Made by a program: the position numbers and the translations under genes | Assembly (NCBI GenBank): GCA_023101725.1 | Contig: JALJCO010001053.1 | Coordinates: forward strand, 62,001 to 126,000 | Length of the DNA stretch: 64,000 nucleotides | DNA from: Atherinomorus stipes | Lineage: Eukaryota > Chordata > Actinopteri > Atheriniformes > Atherinidae | Direction: 5' to 3' | Shown: in pieces, positions 44,891 to 61,800 of the stretch | How positions within the stretch are numbered: position 1 is the stretch's first letter | Layout: each line of letters begins with the position of its first letter | Notes under the pieces: model-generated | Database searches by the model: none | Told to the model about the DNA's origin: nothing | The model's input: only the letters and a program-made list of their open reading frames with translations

Positions 44891-45105
44891 TTTCTTTTCC
44901 AGTTTATCACTAAGACAAACTTGTTAATTACAGTGTATGTGAATGTATTAAATTTGATAATATATGAGTAGCAGTATATTGATTAACTCACTGAAGTTTA
45001 CCAAAGTAGTAATTTCCAAAAATACCATCCTCACATATGCATACTAGAAAACAACCCCACTGTAGTATACATAAAGCATGAGGTGACTGTAATTGTGCAG
45101 AGTGT

Positions 45106-45121
45106 CCAGCAGATGGCAGTA
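45106..45121 (+). promoter_or_regulatory. CTCF-like motif
   Basis: CCAGCAGATGGCAGTA fits the CTCF core pattern. Binding is inferred only. Confidence 0.4.
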
Positions 45122-46358
45122 TAGAGCTATAACTAAAAACATTTCTCCTAAATCTTTGGTCTCTTTTAGTAGCCAAACCTTATTATACAGACCATAAACC
45201 AAACTTTAGGCCTCAGCAAAGAAGACAACTTGGTTTGTATATTGCATAGTTATATCTTTAAAATCTTTCTGTGAGTTTATATCACAAGTTCTTGCTTTTC
45301 AAACACAGAAAGTTCAAAGATCATGGCTGGAATGGTGTTTCATGTCCTGCTAAGGCTTCGGTGATCAGGCTCAGTCGTTTCCAACCCCGGGTCTTGATAT
45401 TAGTCCCACACAGATGAGGCGTGTTCTTGCAGCTACTAATGAGACAGTAAAATAAAACCAAGATGAAGAGACTGCCATCTAAATGAATGCGCGGGGCTGC
45501 AGTGGGGAGGAAGGATTTTACAGCATAAATCTGAGGTTCTGCAAGATCATTATCAGGACAAGAAATCTCAAGACATTTGCTTTAGCTACATTTTCTTAGA
45601 TTAAATTAAAATATAAAAAATTTCTTGCTTTATGATTTATCTTTAACTTTATATTCTTTTAAAAATTAAAAAGGACCTGTGCCAAAAAACCGGACACCTT
45701 GCATCGTCCCCTTCAGTGGATAACAGCATGTAAAATCATTTTTGCATCTGACTTAAAGTTCTTGTCACAGTAAAACTTTGGTTCGGTGAGATTCTTTAGC
45801 CTGGTCTCTTTAAGTCTGTTCAGAGATGTTTGTGATGTTTAAGTTGGAGATTTATGGGGAAACTTTCAGCTTGTTCATTTTATGGGGGCCCAGTTTTAAT
45901 GAGGAGAATTATTATGTTTTAAATGTTCTTAAACTTTTAACAGATGCATTTACCTTTATTTTAGTTCATCAAGCAGCTGAATGTTTTCTGTTTCTCTGAC
46001 AAGCTGAAAAGATGATGCAACCCTAATAGCTAATGTTTTTATTGTTGTGATTTATTTTTGTTTAGTCTTTTTTCAGCTTGTCTTTTATAGGTGCTCTTGA
46101 TGATTGTCAGCTTTATTTTCTTGTAGAGGCAATTGGATATTTTCTGTTTCCTTAAAGGTGTACCCTACAAGTGTATGTTTTTGTTCTTTTCTCTTCTGTT
46201 TACTCTGTCTTTTCTTATGCCCCCCTCCGGACCAGCATATAAAATAGGAATGACACTCAAATATCAAGATGAGCCTTTTATCAATAAAGCTCTTCTTGGC
46301 AAAGCAAATCTGTTTGGCACAACAAAGCAGATCATCATTCTGCTGTCAAGACAGGACA

Positions 46359-46431
46359 AAAAAAAAGAAAAAAGAAAAGAAAAGAAAAGAAAAGAAAAGA
46401 AAGAAAAGAAAAGAAAAGAAAAAAAAAAGGG
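46359..46431 (+). repeat. (GAAAA)n A-rich repeat
   Basis: Repeated AAAAG units follow the partial repeat copy at 45975-46360 and resemble a retroposon or microsatellite tail. Confidence 0.9.
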
Positions 46432-46444
46432 TAGATATGTTACA

Positions 46445-46461
46445 CTGCTGCCACCTTGTGG
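46445..46461 (-). promoter_or_regulatory. CTCF-like motif
   Basis: The minus strand reads CCACAAGGTGGCAGCAG, close to the CTCF core. It lies 460 bp beyond the bcl2l13 stop codon. Confidence 0.4.
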
Positions 46462-46918
46462 ACACAAAATGAATTAGTAAAGTATGAGTTTTAGCCCTTT
46501 AACCCTCCTTTAGGGACAAACATTTAATGCTAATGACTCTTAAATTTTTACTATTTTCCCCCTTTTTTCTGGAAACAGTACTTGCCTAAAAATAATATCT
46601 GCTTTTTCCCCTTTAGTTGAGTAAAGAGAGACACATTCACACACAAAAAAGGTGTAAAGTATGAATATTTTTCTGTTTAGAATTACATTCACTATGTTCT
46701 TTACATTCCAGGTTTACATTTTACCGGCTAAGTGCTTTTTCTTTAGAGATGAAACTGAAAAACAAAGGCCATGAGCTCTGCGGGGAGCTGAGGTAGCACA
46801 ACATGAATCCAAAGAAATCAAATTCAAATCCAGAATTCAGAGTGAAGTGGAATAATTCATTAGGAATCGATTTAAAAACAGAAAAAGCTGTTGTTTAGGG
46901 GGTTGAAAGGGGTGTTTT

Positions 46919-47803
46919 CTACTTTTTACAGTACACCACAGCGCCATAAGCTACGACACCCACAACAGCCACTAAGGCAGCGCCTCCAAACAGCAGCTCA
47001 GTGGATGTCAGTGGTTTGGTCTTTGCAGCACTTTGCTGTGGCTCCGGCTTCTCTGGTGGTGTCTCTTTAACTGAATGTTCCTCCACATCTGAGAGGGGAA
47101 TCTGAGAGAACTGTTGCTGCTCGACACTCTTTTCTGGCGGCTCGGCGTCAGTGCGTGCGAGGATAGAAGGAGGGTGAAGGCCCAGAGTGGAATAAAGCTC
47201 CTCTGCTTCAGAGGTGGTGGTTGATGGGACCGGGGTGGATGTAGTGGAGGGGGGATCCAGTTTGACGATGGGCAGTGGAGGCAGGGCCATCGGGGGGACC
47301 ACGTGCCTGAACTCGACTGGCTCCCTCTCCACGTGAGGCTCCTCTACTGACACCAGAAGCCCCTCAGTTTCTGGGGCCTGGAGGTCCTGCTCCTCCTCCT
47401 TGAGCTCCACCAGCTCCGTGTCCCCACCGAGCACGCTCAACACACTCGCCTGCAGCTCCTCATCATCTTCCTCCTCCTCTTCTTTCCTCCTCCTCTCCTC
47501 CGCCTCCTCCAGCATCTCGGCCTCTTCTCGATCCAGGTGGACCATGTCGGAGTTGGAGGAGTGATTCTCCTCTCCGGCCAGAGCAGCCCCGTCGTTGCTG
47601 TCGAGGCTTTTGGTGTCCTCGGGGTCCACGTCACCCATCGTGGACCAGGACTCAGCCAGCAGGCTCTCGCTCTGCCAAGGGCCAGAGCTGACAGTCTGGG
47701 TCAAAGCCAGAGAAGCAGGGCTGAGGGATCTGGCCTCTGTGCCTCCTCCATCCCCCCTGCTGGACTCGACTGGGGCCTTTCCCTCCAGAATGAAGCCTGG
47801 CTG
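46919..47803 (-). CDS. bcl2l13: BCL2-like 13, terminal coding exon
   Basis: Bcl2-L-13 is a tail-anchored mitochondrial outer-membrane protein that binds LC3 and acts in mitophagy and mitochondrial fission. This exon encodes 294 residues plus stop in phase 0 from acceptor CTCTATAG. It contains ESWSTMGDVDPEDTKSLDSN, then HSSNSDMVH, matching the region after the BH domains in the mammalian protein. A long Glu-rich stretch and a Pro/Thr/Ser-rich linker follow. The end is a single membrane segment, LLFGGAALVAVVGVVAYGAV, with a basic CKK tail. The BH-domain exons should lie between about 48.9 and 55.2 kb but were not recognised. The gene is head to head with atp6v1e1, as at human 22q11. Confidence 0.93.
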   Translation of the reverse strand, partial: QPGFILEGKAPVESSRGDGGGTEARSLSPASLALTQTVSSGPWQSESLLAESWSTMGDVDPEDTKSLDSNDGAALAGEENHSSNSDMVHLDREEAEMLEEAEERRRKEEEEEDDEELQASVLSVLGGDTELVELKEEEQDLQAPETEGLLVSVEEPHVEREPVEFRHVVPPMALPPLPIVKLDPPSTTSTPVPSTTTSEAEELYSTLGLHPPSILARTDAEPPEKSVEQQQFSQIPLSDVEEHSVKETPPEKPEPQQSAAKTKPLTSTELLFGGAALVAVVGVVAYGAVVYCKK

Positions 47804-47854
47804 CTATAGAGACAGGCAAGACCAGACACAGGACAAACTTTAAAGCCCTGAAGT

Positions 47855-48880
<1,026 letters not shown>

Positions 48881-49929
48881 ACAAATATTCACCAGGATTA
48901 AACTTTGACACACAAAGTTGCAGCATGGGCACCGACCCTCCTCATTTCCAAATTATTGACATCAGCCTTCCTGCCACTGGAAAAAGTTGCTCACTGGCCG
49001 CTCGGTATTACAGCGGCTGCGGTTATGGCCTCAACTCGCATATCTTACTATATTTAGCACCTGTATACATCTCCATCTGTCAACCAAGAGTGAAAGCTTA
49101 GTGGTTTACATGCCATGAACGAGTATGTCAAAATATCAAATTAAAAATCTGAATATATAAAAAAAGAACATCCCACCAGTTCAACCACTTCTTATTCTGA
49201 CGTATTCTAATATTAACATTGATCTCAACTGCATTCATCTTTTACTATGAATATCCCTTTAAACAAAGCAGTTTTTATGAATTCAGCTCAAATGTGCCTC
49301 TTGGTGTCAAGGTGACCCTCTTGTGTCATATCTCATAGCTTTGCCTGCAGTAGCTCTCGCCCTCATGCCAGTCCCGGAATAGATTTCTTCACCGCGCGCT
49401 GCTCTGTCTCTAATGTTGTATCACATTCGCCACGCGTGGGCCCCTCTAAGACCCCTCCAGCCCCAGAACATGACTCTTAATCGGGATCAATCCCCTCGGT
49501 TGACATGCCTGTTAAACTTGCAGGTTTTACATCAAGTTGTGAAAGCAAAATATGCAGAAGAATTTGGTAATAAGTCCTGAAAACTTGCTGAGGTAAGATT
49601 TAAAAATTAAAATTAGTATCAAGTGAAGTAGTCACTGTGTGAGAAAGCGGCAACAATATGTTTAAGAGGATACAGAAGAACAGAATGTCTGTCACTTTTA
49701 AATTTTCTCCATTTTCTTCAAAATCATCAGGATCTCAAGCCAAACTGCTTGGATAGAAGAAATTTAAAAGATATTAATTAAGAAGATAAAACATACGAGA
49801 AAGAGGAAGGCATAAAAGAACTAACCGGGGGGGGTTGATAATTTGATTAGTCATAAATGTTTAATATTCTGGAGCTTTAACGAAGTACCATTTACACTCA
49901 CAAAACTAAAACTTTATTAAAGCAACATT

Positions 49930-50175
49930 ACTGAACTTTGGCAGATTTTTTTTTCACTGTGCTTCCCCCTAAGAACCACTAATTTGGCCTCCATCTTTGA
50001 TCCTGTCTCTTCCCTGAGATCTCTCCAGCCAGTAAAAGTCAATCTTATTTCTTGCTCTGTCACTTTCTCATTTTCCTTTCTTCTCTTCCTCCAAAACATT
50101 CGGTAGGTGTTCGAAATGGGACAGATCCATTTACTGATGTGATGCGGTGCCAGAAGGTAAATCCCAGCCCTCACT
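49930..50175 (-). repeat. Dispersed repeat with a WRDLREETG coding fragment, copy 2
   Basis: The minus strand reads [19 protein letters not shown], the counterpart of 13087-13335. It is not an intact gene. Confidence 0.55.
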
Positions 50176-53128
50176 TGATGCTTTAAAAAAAGTTATTTAG
50201 CTGTTTATCTGCCTTGGGACACTGCAGGTCACCAGTAATTCCAGAAATGTGCCTAATAAATGTCAGTTCATCATGAAAATGAGTCAGAAGCACAAAATTT
50301 AAAGTAAGAAACTAATATAGTATGTTAGTTTCCTTAATAGCCTTTAGGGGACGCCAAAGTGCTAAATTAATCTATACATATATGCATATATTGTAACAGA
50401 TTGTCATCCGTGTTTTTTAATAAACTGTGCAGTATAATGTTATTATATGGTGTAAAATTACATCAAGCCCATAGTTATTTCTACAACCTTGCACTGTAAA
50501 TCAATGTATAGTAATATATTCTTAAAACTAATTCTATGGCATCAAATAAAGAACTTTTTTTTGTACAATGTGTTGTTTCTACATCTTTTTGTGAACTTGT
50601 TTACACTTACAAGAAAATGTGTGATGATACTGTTTGCATACTGGTTAAAAATGCATGAAGGATTTTGGTTTATAATTTAATTTGGATCCCCATTAGCTGC
50701 AGCAAAACAGCAGCTTTTATTCTTGGGGTCCAACAAGGCCACAATAAAAGGAAAAAAATGAGACTTTGAGACTGAAACTTTGAAAAAATAAAAATTGAAG
50801 GCATATGTTCAGGCATCATGATACCTGCTGACACTGATGTATCTGTATCATTCTTAACATTCTTATCATTCTTGGCCAGTCTTTTTTTTTTTTTTTCTGG
50901 TGTTTTTACGCCTCACTTCAACCACGTACGGCTGACAATGAAGCCCAAAAATGAAAAGTTGTTGGAAAATATTGGGTCAGACACTAAGAAACCAACTTGT
51001 ATTTAATTATTTTGCATGACAGTGTACCACACATCACATTTTTTAACCTCTAATATTTTCTGCAAAATCCTACTTACAGCGACAGTTGTTAGTAATGCAA
51101 AATATTACCATCCAACATTTATTGAACACAAAACCTATAACATCTTTGATGCTCAGCAAGTGTTACTTTCTGATATTTTCTGCTGAACTGCTGTATTTTT
51201 CACAGTGGATCAACACCACTGCAAAGAGATGATGCTGGATGACACTGAAAACTGTCAGAGTGAGACAGGCTTGTTTTCTTTAACAGCATTTTATGTATTT
51301 TTCTTGGTGAGTTCCCAAAATGTAGTAATTAAAGTAACATTTAAGTGTCTAAAACAACATAGAAACAAAAAGTGTCTGAGAAGAAGGCTCCACAGAAATA
51401 GAGACTTGTACTTTTACATCTTGAGACACACACACACACACTCTAAATGTGAAACACTGTTTCTTTTGTATGGCCTCAGATGGGAACATAAACCCCCTCC
51501 AACCAGATACTCCACAGCTTGTGACTTCTTGTGCAATAAAAAAAAAAAGGTCTAAAATAGACATTAGCTGAATATGCTAATGTAACATGCTGGAGTATTA
51601 CTACATAATGACTTAATCAGCTTCTGTGTTGGTGGCGTATTTGTTGTGTGCAGCCATAAAACTGTCCTTGCAGTGAACCTGCAGGTTGGGACTTTCCGTG
51701 AAGCTGTGGAAATCTCTATTTCTGTTTATCTCTGAAAGAGCCTGTTGTCAATGTGAGGACAAGAATTAGGAAGTCCTTAAATAACCAACATTAGCATTAC
51801 AAAGTTGCTCCCTTGTGATTAAATGTGGATTTTTTTGCTCCCAGAGCTTTTAATTAAACTTTTTCTTGGAAGTTATCTTGTAAACCCCTGGACGTTTTTT
51901 TTTCTTTTCATTCATTCTTTTCTTGAGCTGTGACTCCACCTCTTCGTTGGTGAGCAGCTGCCTCCCAGACGTCACTGATTTAATGAGGCTGCCATGCCGT
52001 CTCTGCTGCCAGGCTTATTGTCCTGTCGGCCTGTGCAGACTTCAGTCCCAGCCACAGGCCTGATCTCACTGCTACAGTTTGTCACACAAGCAGTTTAAAA
52101 CCTTCCCACACTTCCATCCACAACAAAAGCTCATCTGTTTCCCTGCAAGCTGAGAAACTGACGTCTACTCCTTTACTCTGATCTACCTTTACTCACTGTC
52201 CTACTTGAGTAATTGGCTTCACACTGATCCTCTCCTAGCAATAACAAACTCATGGTGAATGAAACGACCGGCAACATTTAGGGCACGCTTTCTGCGCTAA
52301 TGTGTGGTGAGAGCAGATGATATCAGCTACTGCATTTGCAGAAGGTCAGCTTTCAATGTCAGTGAGTCATTCTGTTGATAAAACAAAGTTCTTGTCATTT
52401 TTGCCTTTTGCAAGTTTATATTTTGTTCATATAACACTGACAGTTTATTTTCTTTACACTTATTTATAATAAATACCATAATAGTGACACCTGACATGAC
52501 TTAAAGCAGATATTCTGAAAAAGTAGAAGTTATTCTAAGATCAACTTAAATATTCTGCAACATAAATTAAAGGAGAGAAGCAGTTTCTCAGCATACCTTT
52601 GTCCTCTCTGGTCAGCGCTGAATGAGTTACTAGATGAGGAGCAGCACAAAGTGTGACTTGCATTCACAGACGAAGCCACAAGTCAGCAGACAGGCAGACG
52701 TGCATGCTGGTGCTGGCACGGGAATAACAAGGTGGACAAGCTGTGCAGAAGTCTCTCTCTGCCTCTCTCACCCACCCCACCTTCAAAATCCATGACATAA
52801 CAGTTGGCAGGAGAGGAGTCAGTGACTTTGAGGTCCATCCAAACAGAGAAACATTGCAAATAATGTAAGTGAACGCTGAAATATTCATTAAAAGATGGTT
52901 ATGATTTATTTTAATTCAAACTTTGACCTGTGTTGAGTGTTTCTGAGAAGGTCAGTGGGTGTCAGTGTTTCACTTCGGTCAACAGTCTCTCGAGTTTTAT
53001 GTTCGCTGTCCAAACAGCAGATTATCACTGAGTCCACAGAGAGCACAGCAGGAGCTGGTGACACTGAGTGGAAAATATATGTCAGGCAGGGAGAAGAGCT
53101 ATTTGTAACGCTGAATTTTCCAGCCTCT

Positions 53129-53144
53129 AGCGCCCTCTGCTGGC
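53129..53144 (-). promoter_or_regulatory. CTCF-like motif
   Basis: The minus strand reads GCCAGCAGAGGGCGCT, a very close match to the CTCF core. Together with the plus-strand motif at 53532 it forms a divergent pair. Confidence 0.6.
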
Positions 53145-53531
53145 GACATGCGTCACAAGTTTCAGCTGTGCCACGAAATTTTTGTGCACCGTCATGAGTA
53201 CAAATTTAGAATTCCCTAAAGTAAACAAGATTTTTCCTATTTTCCATAAAAATTATATTTCTTTCCTCCCTGCCATGCTTCTCCTTTTAATTTCTCCTTT
53301 TAAAAGCATTAATATCATTCAAAATAACTGTATGAACACTAACTCTAATTGTCTATTTATTCTTTTTATGCTTGGCTCAAGAAATATTTGACAAAAAATC
53401 CATTGTTTTAAATGTGAAGTTTTTATTTGCATATTTAACGAAATTGAATAAATAACTCAACATATAAACAAAGAAAATTTGCATATGTACCGTATATTAC
53501 CACGTGACAGTTATTGTAGTCCAAAAGGCGT

Positions 53532-53545
53532 CCACCAGGGGGCAG
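53532..53545 (+). promoter_or_regulatory. CTCF-like motif
   Basis: CCACCAGGGGGCAG matches the CTCF core at every informative position I know. It lies 1.7 kb upstream of the atp6v1e1 promoter. Confidence 0.6.
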
Positions 53546-53579
53546 ACGATCAGTGTAATCAGTAAATCTAACTGTATTC

Positions 53580-53651
53580 TGAAGCTGTTAAGTGTATATG
53601 GTAAAAATGTTCATAAATAAATTGTTTAAAAAAAAAAAAAAAAGAAAAAAA
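53580..53651 (+). mobile_element. Very short retroposed insert with target duplication
   Basis: A 72-bp segment containing AATAAA and ending in poly-A is flanked by exact copies of AAATCTAACTGTATTC (53564-53579 and 53652-53667). This is the signature of LINE-mediated insertion of a severely 5'-truncated transcript. Confidence 0.75.
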
Positions 53652-53954
53652 AAATCTAACTGTATTCATATTGCACTTTTTCAAGGAGATTGCAAATCAA
53701 ATGTTTAATGGAGCAAATAAAACACAAGTAGAAAATAAATTAGAAAATAAATTATAACGTCAAATTATAAAACTGATCAAGAGAACAAATTTGGACAATT
53801 GTATAATATTAAAAAACAATGAAAAGACAAAAAAAATTAGTTAAAACCAATTTAGATGAAGGACAATTAAAATGGGGGAGAAATATTAAGCTAAAATATT
53901 AATATGCTGTGTCATAGAGGTAAGTTTTAATGTCTGACTGCTGGATCTACAGGA

Positions 53955-54390
53955 GATGAGCCCAGTGGCTTCAGACTTAAACCCAACTGAGCATCTCTGG
54001 AGAGACCTGAAAATGTCTGTCCACCACCATTCACCATCCAACCTGACAGAACTGCAGAGGATCTGCAAGGAAGAATGCAGAAGATCCCAAATCCAGGTGT
54101 GAAACACTTGTTGCATCATTCCCAAGAAGACTCATGGATGTACGAGCTCAGAAGCTGCTTCTACTCAGTACTGAGCAAAGTACTGAATACTTATGACCAT
54201 GTCATATTTCAACTTTTCTTTTTTAATAAATTTGAAAAAAAAAAAAACATTTCTGTTTTCTCTGTCAAGATGGGGTGCTGAGTGTACGTTAATGAGAAAT
54301 AAAATGAACTTTTTTTGATTTTGGCAAATGGCTGCAATGAAACAAAGTGTGAAAAGTTTATAAGGGTCTGAATACTTTCTGTACCCACTG
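53955..54390 (+). mobile_element. 3' fragment of a Tc1 element
   Basis: The plus strand reads SDLNPTEHLWRDLK and, further on, LTELQRICKEECRRSQIQV, the C-terminal end of a Tc1 transposase. It ends in a terminal repeat with GGGTCTGAATACTTTCTGTA and CCCACTG before TA. The 5' part is absent. Confidence 0.82.
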
Positions 54391-54667
54391 TATGTTGGTC
54401 CTTTGTTCATGAGCAAGATGCTTTCATTTGTTTTGACAGGCTTGTTTGTTTGTTTGTTTTTTGATCATTTTTTAAACAAAAATTAAAAATCAACATCTTT
54501 TTTCACTAAATTATAATTTAGTACATTTTTCTTTATTATCATTTTTTCTATTTTGTTCAGTTTTGCATATTGTTATTATTATTAATATTAATATTATTAT
54601 TATTGTTATTATCAATTTAGCTTTTTCTTTAATGGGAGTGTATGCAAACTTTCAAGCACAACTGTAC
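54391..54667. mobile_element. Truncated family-A MITE abutting the Tc1 fragment
   Basis: Contains the family's TTGGTCCTTTGTTCATGAGC block and a right end reading CAAGCACAACTGTA. The left part is missing where the Tc1 fragment begins. Confidence 0.65.
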
Positions 54668-54780
54668 ATGAAGAGCACCAATTCATTAATGAGTATTTAA
54701 TCATTGTTTAATCAAATATGGTATAAATAAGGAAAACAGTTGATAAATTAACTTAATTGATTACAACATAAAAAATAACC

Positions 54781-54783
<3 letters not shown>

Positions 54784-54818
<35 letters not shown>
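54784..54818 (+). repeat. (GT)n microsatellite
   Basis: About 17 GT units. Confidence 0.95.
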
Positions 54819-54823
<5 letters not shown>

Positions 54824-55200
54824 TTTTTAAAAACAAAAAGTCCGATTAAGAACAGAAGACAATGTGAGATACATATTTATGTAAAACACAAAAAGACATG
54901 TAAATAGTGTTGAAAATAAGATGTCATAAGCCTTTTATACTTCTCAAGAGCGATATATTGATACCATTTACTTCTTTAGTTTTGGATAAAGTGTATTAAA
55001 AGTACAGATTGATTTATTAACATAGCTTTATGCATTTTTATCACTTAAATGTTTGATCTAAACGAGAAATATAATCTAGGTACGTCCCTAATACGTGATC
55101 AATTTAATCAGCAAACCAACATATATTTCGCCTTTAAAAACCATCAAAAAACCAAAAGTCTTAACAGTTTCCTCATTTATATCTTTGCTCCTCAGCGTTT

Positions 55201-55486
55201 TTCCACCCTTGCATCTGATTGGCTTAACCACCGGAAGTAAACATCATGTGACTGCGCAAATCAGCTGATCCTCCGTAGACATCTTTAGGAGTCACGACTG
55301 CGGCGATTAATTCATACTTTCTCCTCTGTGATTTTAGGGTACATTAAATTTTATATAAACATCTCATCTTCGGATTAAAACGTCCTCGTTGGAAACGACG
55401 GCCTCGTTTCGCCGTTTGAGGTTTTAATTCGCGTGTTTTGGTCTTTTTCTCTGACAGGCCCCCGCGGATCTGTGACAGCTGCAACC
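55201..55486 (+). promoter_or_regulatory. atp6v1e1 promoter and 5' UTR, possibly shared with bcl2l13
   Basis: A CpG-richer stretch just before the ATG. It holds an inverted CCAAT box (ATTGG near 55218), an ETS-type CCGGAAGT (55231-55238) and an M-box-type E-box TCATGTGA (55244-55251), similar to sites bound by TFEB/MITF factors that control lysosomal and V-ATPase genes. No TATA box. The divergent gene order suggests a bidirectional promoter. Confidence 0.6.
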
Positions 55487-60131
<4,645 letters not shown>

Positions 60132-60228
60132 GTGGGGAAAACACAGAGCTCATACCTCAGTACTGGTTTCCACTCACTTTTATAGTCAAGCTACTTAAAG
60201 GTGGTAGCTTCAAGTTTAATTCCTCCCC

Positions 60229-60245
60229 GCCAGCAGGTGGCGCAC
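60229..60245 (+). promoter_or_regulatory. CTCF-like motif
   Basis: GCCAGCAGGTGGCGCAC fits the CTCF core. It lies 100 bp after atp6v1e1 exon 8. Confidence 0.45.
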
Positions 60246-60437
60246 TAGCACTCGCTTACTCAATTACCATTAGCAACATTACAGAGCTGGCTAACTCTTA
60301 ATTAGCATTAGCAAATGTTTAGCTAAAAGCCCATTTATGCTCGACACAGAAGACGGATACGCAGAGGGACGGACAGTTTCGTCCGTCGTCTGTGCCAGTT
60401 ACGCATGGAATTTGATGCGTTTTCAAGGGGGTTGTTG

Positions 60438-61135
60438 CAGGGGCGGAGCTACGGCGTGGCCAGGGGTGGCCGCAGCCACCCCCACACTTTCACCGGGCAA
60501 CACTCATGCAGTTACAGAGACCCCAAGCTGCTTCCAAACCACTTTCCCTTCTTATTTTAGACACTTACTACCCCATACAGCTGGAAGTTTTAAGATCGGA
60601 CATGCAGAAGTTGAAAATCCCACTTAAAGCTTTTCTCGCAGAGATATTGCGATTGGGGGAAAAAAGCCTTTGCTTTACATGGGAGACCCAAAACTGCCTC
60701 AAACCACTTTCCCTTCCTATTTTACACACTAGCTACCCCATACAGTTGGATGTATATATAATAGGGCTGGGAAAAAAATCGATACGCTGAAATATCGCAA
60801 TATTTTCTTATGCTGATATCATATCGATTTGTAAAAATGTGATATTGATCTATTTTACTAATGAAATCTTGCGAGATTTCGTTGTTCAGTCAAGAAATCT
60901 CGCGAGATTTCGTCGGTAAAATAGATCAATACTACATTTTTGAATCTCTATATGAAATCTGCATATGAAAATATCGCAATATTTCAGTGTATCGATTTTT
61001 TTTCCCAGCCCTAATATATAATATATAGATAGATATATACACATGCGCTCTGAGGTATCTACTTGTGGCCACCCCTATGTGAGTAATGGTCTCTCTCTGG
61101 CCACCCCAGTGAAAAATTTCTGGCTCCACCACTGG
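60438..61135. mobile_element. Middle element of the nest
   Basis: The left end CAGGGGCGGAGCTACG and the right end CTGGCTCCACCACTGG are inverted at low identity. GTGGCC/GGCCACCCC blocks pair inside. The superfamily is uncertain, as no clean target duplication was seen. Confidence 0.6.
60763..61012. mobile_element. Innermost palindromic MITE
   Basis: A 250-bp near-perfect palindrome. The left end AGGGCTGGGAAAAAAATCGA is inverted at the right end, and AAATCTTGCGAGATTTCG / GAAATCTCGCGAGATTTCG lie near the centre. It would form a long hairpin. Confidence 0.8.
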
Positions 61136-61694
61136 CTTTTTGGTCTGTCACTGAATGCAGAAGACGAAGCAATACCACTGGAAATCGCGGTGTCAGTGTT
61201 GAGTTTTTTAGCTGATATTCAGTAACAAACCAGAGAAGAAGAACAGGACCAGGAAGAAAACCACACAGAAACCGCTGGGGCCAAACAGCCCAATAAAAGC
61301 ACCTGAGAAAGAAGACGGCAAACAAAGAGAGAGCATCTGTAGACACGGATGGAGCTTCTGAGGAGAGGCTGTGTGAGTGTGTCCGAAAATACACACATAT
61401 CTACGTTACGGACACCAAGTGGTGTAAACTGACATCAAAACAGGGAGATTAGCTATGAACTCAGCACTCAGAACTCGTGGACAAACTTATTTATGAACCG
61501 TCAGAACGCAGAAGACGTATGGAAAAATATGAAACAGATTTAGGAGTAAGGGAGCATAAATGGGCCTTAACATGTCCAGGAGGAAAGCAGCAACCTCCAC
61601 AGGGCTTTTGAGCCCCTTCGCTACTTTCATCCTCATCCTCCTTTGTTTATTGTCCACTTGAATTTGAGAACTAAGGCAAAGATCTTAGTAAGCC

Positions 61695-61800
61695 TGCTGA
61701 TGAGCCATTCATTTGAGTCAGGTGTGTTAAAGTATGGACGCCTGGAACGCATGCAGGCGGTGGTACCCCAGGACCAGGACTGAGAAACACTGCTCTAGAC
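61695..61800. repeat. Fragment of the palindromic MITE seen at 7243
   Basis: Shares ACCAGGACTGAGAAACACTG with the right arm of 7243-7453. The other arm is degraded. Confidence 0.5.

Larger units (their letters stand above)
43260..46918. other. Intergenic DNA between spic and bcl2l13
   Basis: Contains a family-A MITE (44191-44723), a (CATC)n-led dispersed repeat (about 44785-44890), a CTCF-like motif near 45106, a partial repeat copy at 45975-46360 and an A-rich run. No exon was recognised. Confidence 0.5.
48881..55200. other. Presumed bcl2l13 introns, upstream exons not recognised
   Basis: By position this must hold the rest of bcl2l13, but I could not identify its BH-domain exons. Visible instead are a dispersed repeat (49930-50175), GC-richer blocks at 49320-49500 and 51930-52080 that could be conserved non-coding elements, two CTCF-like motifs, a tiny retroinsert, a Tc1 fragment, a truncated MITE and a (GT)n run. 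Confidence 0.5.
60327..61567. mobile_element. Outer element of a three-level transposon nest
   Basis: The left end AAGCCCATTTATGCTC and the right end GAGCATAAATGGGCCT are inverted and flanked by TAA (60324-60326, 61568-61570). This suggests a PIF/Harbinger-like element with 3-bp target duplication. The middle is displaced by the element at 60438. Confidence 0.68.
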
